This document shows, piece after piece, positions 6,513-6,568 of a stretch of DNA of 6,568 nucleotides (its first letter is position 1; the number at the start of each line of letters is the position of its first letter). Origin of the DNA: Bacteroidales bacterium. Its GTDB lineage: Bacteria > Bacteroidota > Bacteroidia > Bacteroidales > Tenuifilaceae. The position numbers and the translations under genes were made by a program. The stretch spans positions 1-6,568 of the forward strand of contig WBUV01000185.1 of NCBI GenBank assembly GCA_008933525.1. The letters run 5' to 3'. The notes beneath the pieces are model-generated. The model ran no database searches. It saw nothing but the letters and a program-made list of their open reading frames with translations, and was not told where the DNA came from.

Positions 6513-6568
6513 TTAAAGCGTCTAATTCCAAACTCGCATCAATAATCATTTCATATGCTTCCTTAAAT
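6496..6568 (-). CDS. Possible 3' end of an unidentified minus-strand gene
   Basis: One minus-strand frame is open from the right edge for 23 codons to TAA at 6498-6496. Its predicted end, EAYEMIIDASLELDAL followed by TTTAH, has an amphipathic helix-like character that looks protein-like, while the other two minus frames contain stops. Its last codons and stop lie within the right repeat copy, suggesting the repeat abuts or has replaced the gene's end. The piece is too short to name, and a plus-strand frame is also open here, so chance is a real alternative. Confidence 0.3.
   Translation of the reverse strand, partial: FKEAYEMIIDASLELDALTTTAH

Larger units (their letters stand above)
6068..6568. 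other. Gene-poor region rich in repeats
   Basis: No complete gene is supportable in these 501 bases: all frames are broken into short pieces without family resemblance. The stretch holds the repeats listed separately. Between them, 6163-6220 and 6372-6434 show nothing recognisable. No tRNA, IS transposase remnant or CRISPR spacing is seen. Confidence 0.7.

Overview
The window looks like chromosomal DNA from a member of the Bacteroidota, probably an anaerobe or a facultatively low-oxygen organism. The evidence is the moderately AT-rich composition, the absence of Shine-Dalgarno sequences before starts, at least one good match to the Bacteroidota promoter form (TTTG, about 20 bp, TAnnTTTG), and the gene types: a two-subunit 2-oxoglutarate:ferredoxin oxidoreductase with gamma-alpha fusion, and a long PEP-synthase-like protein with receiver domains at its N-terminus. 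The genus cannot be fixed from the sequence alone.

Layout: positions 1-2308 (minus) hold the first 769 codons of a large PEP/pyruvate-binding protein whose C-terminus lies beyond the left edge. Positions 2309-2422 are a short gap with a strong intrinsic terminator. Positions 2423-5307 (minus) hold korB and korA, transcribed korA then korB with 2 bp between them. Positions 5308-5545 are a divergent promoter region. Positions 5546-6067 (plus) encode a gamma-class carbonic anhydrase-like left-handed beta-helix protein. Positions 6068-6568 hold no complete gene. They contain a short tandem repeat over the carbonic anhydrase stop codon, a nested inverted-repeat element (6221-6371), two degenerate inverted copies of another repeat flanking it, an AT-rich hairpin, and possibly the last 23 codons of a minus-strand gene entering from the right.

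Together the recognisable genes point to central C3/C4/C5 carbon metabolism around CO2, ferredoxin and PEP. KorAB interconverts 2-oxoglutarate with succinyl-CoA and CO2 using ferredoxin, the PEP-synthase-like protein would act at the pyruvate/PEP node, and the gamma carbonic anhydrase homologue could equilibrate CO2 and bicarbonate. That functional link is inferred from proximity. The most unusual protein is the PEP-synthase-like one, which carries a degenerate receiver followed by a receiver that keeps its phosphorylation residues. The most unusual DNA is the repeat complex at the right end.
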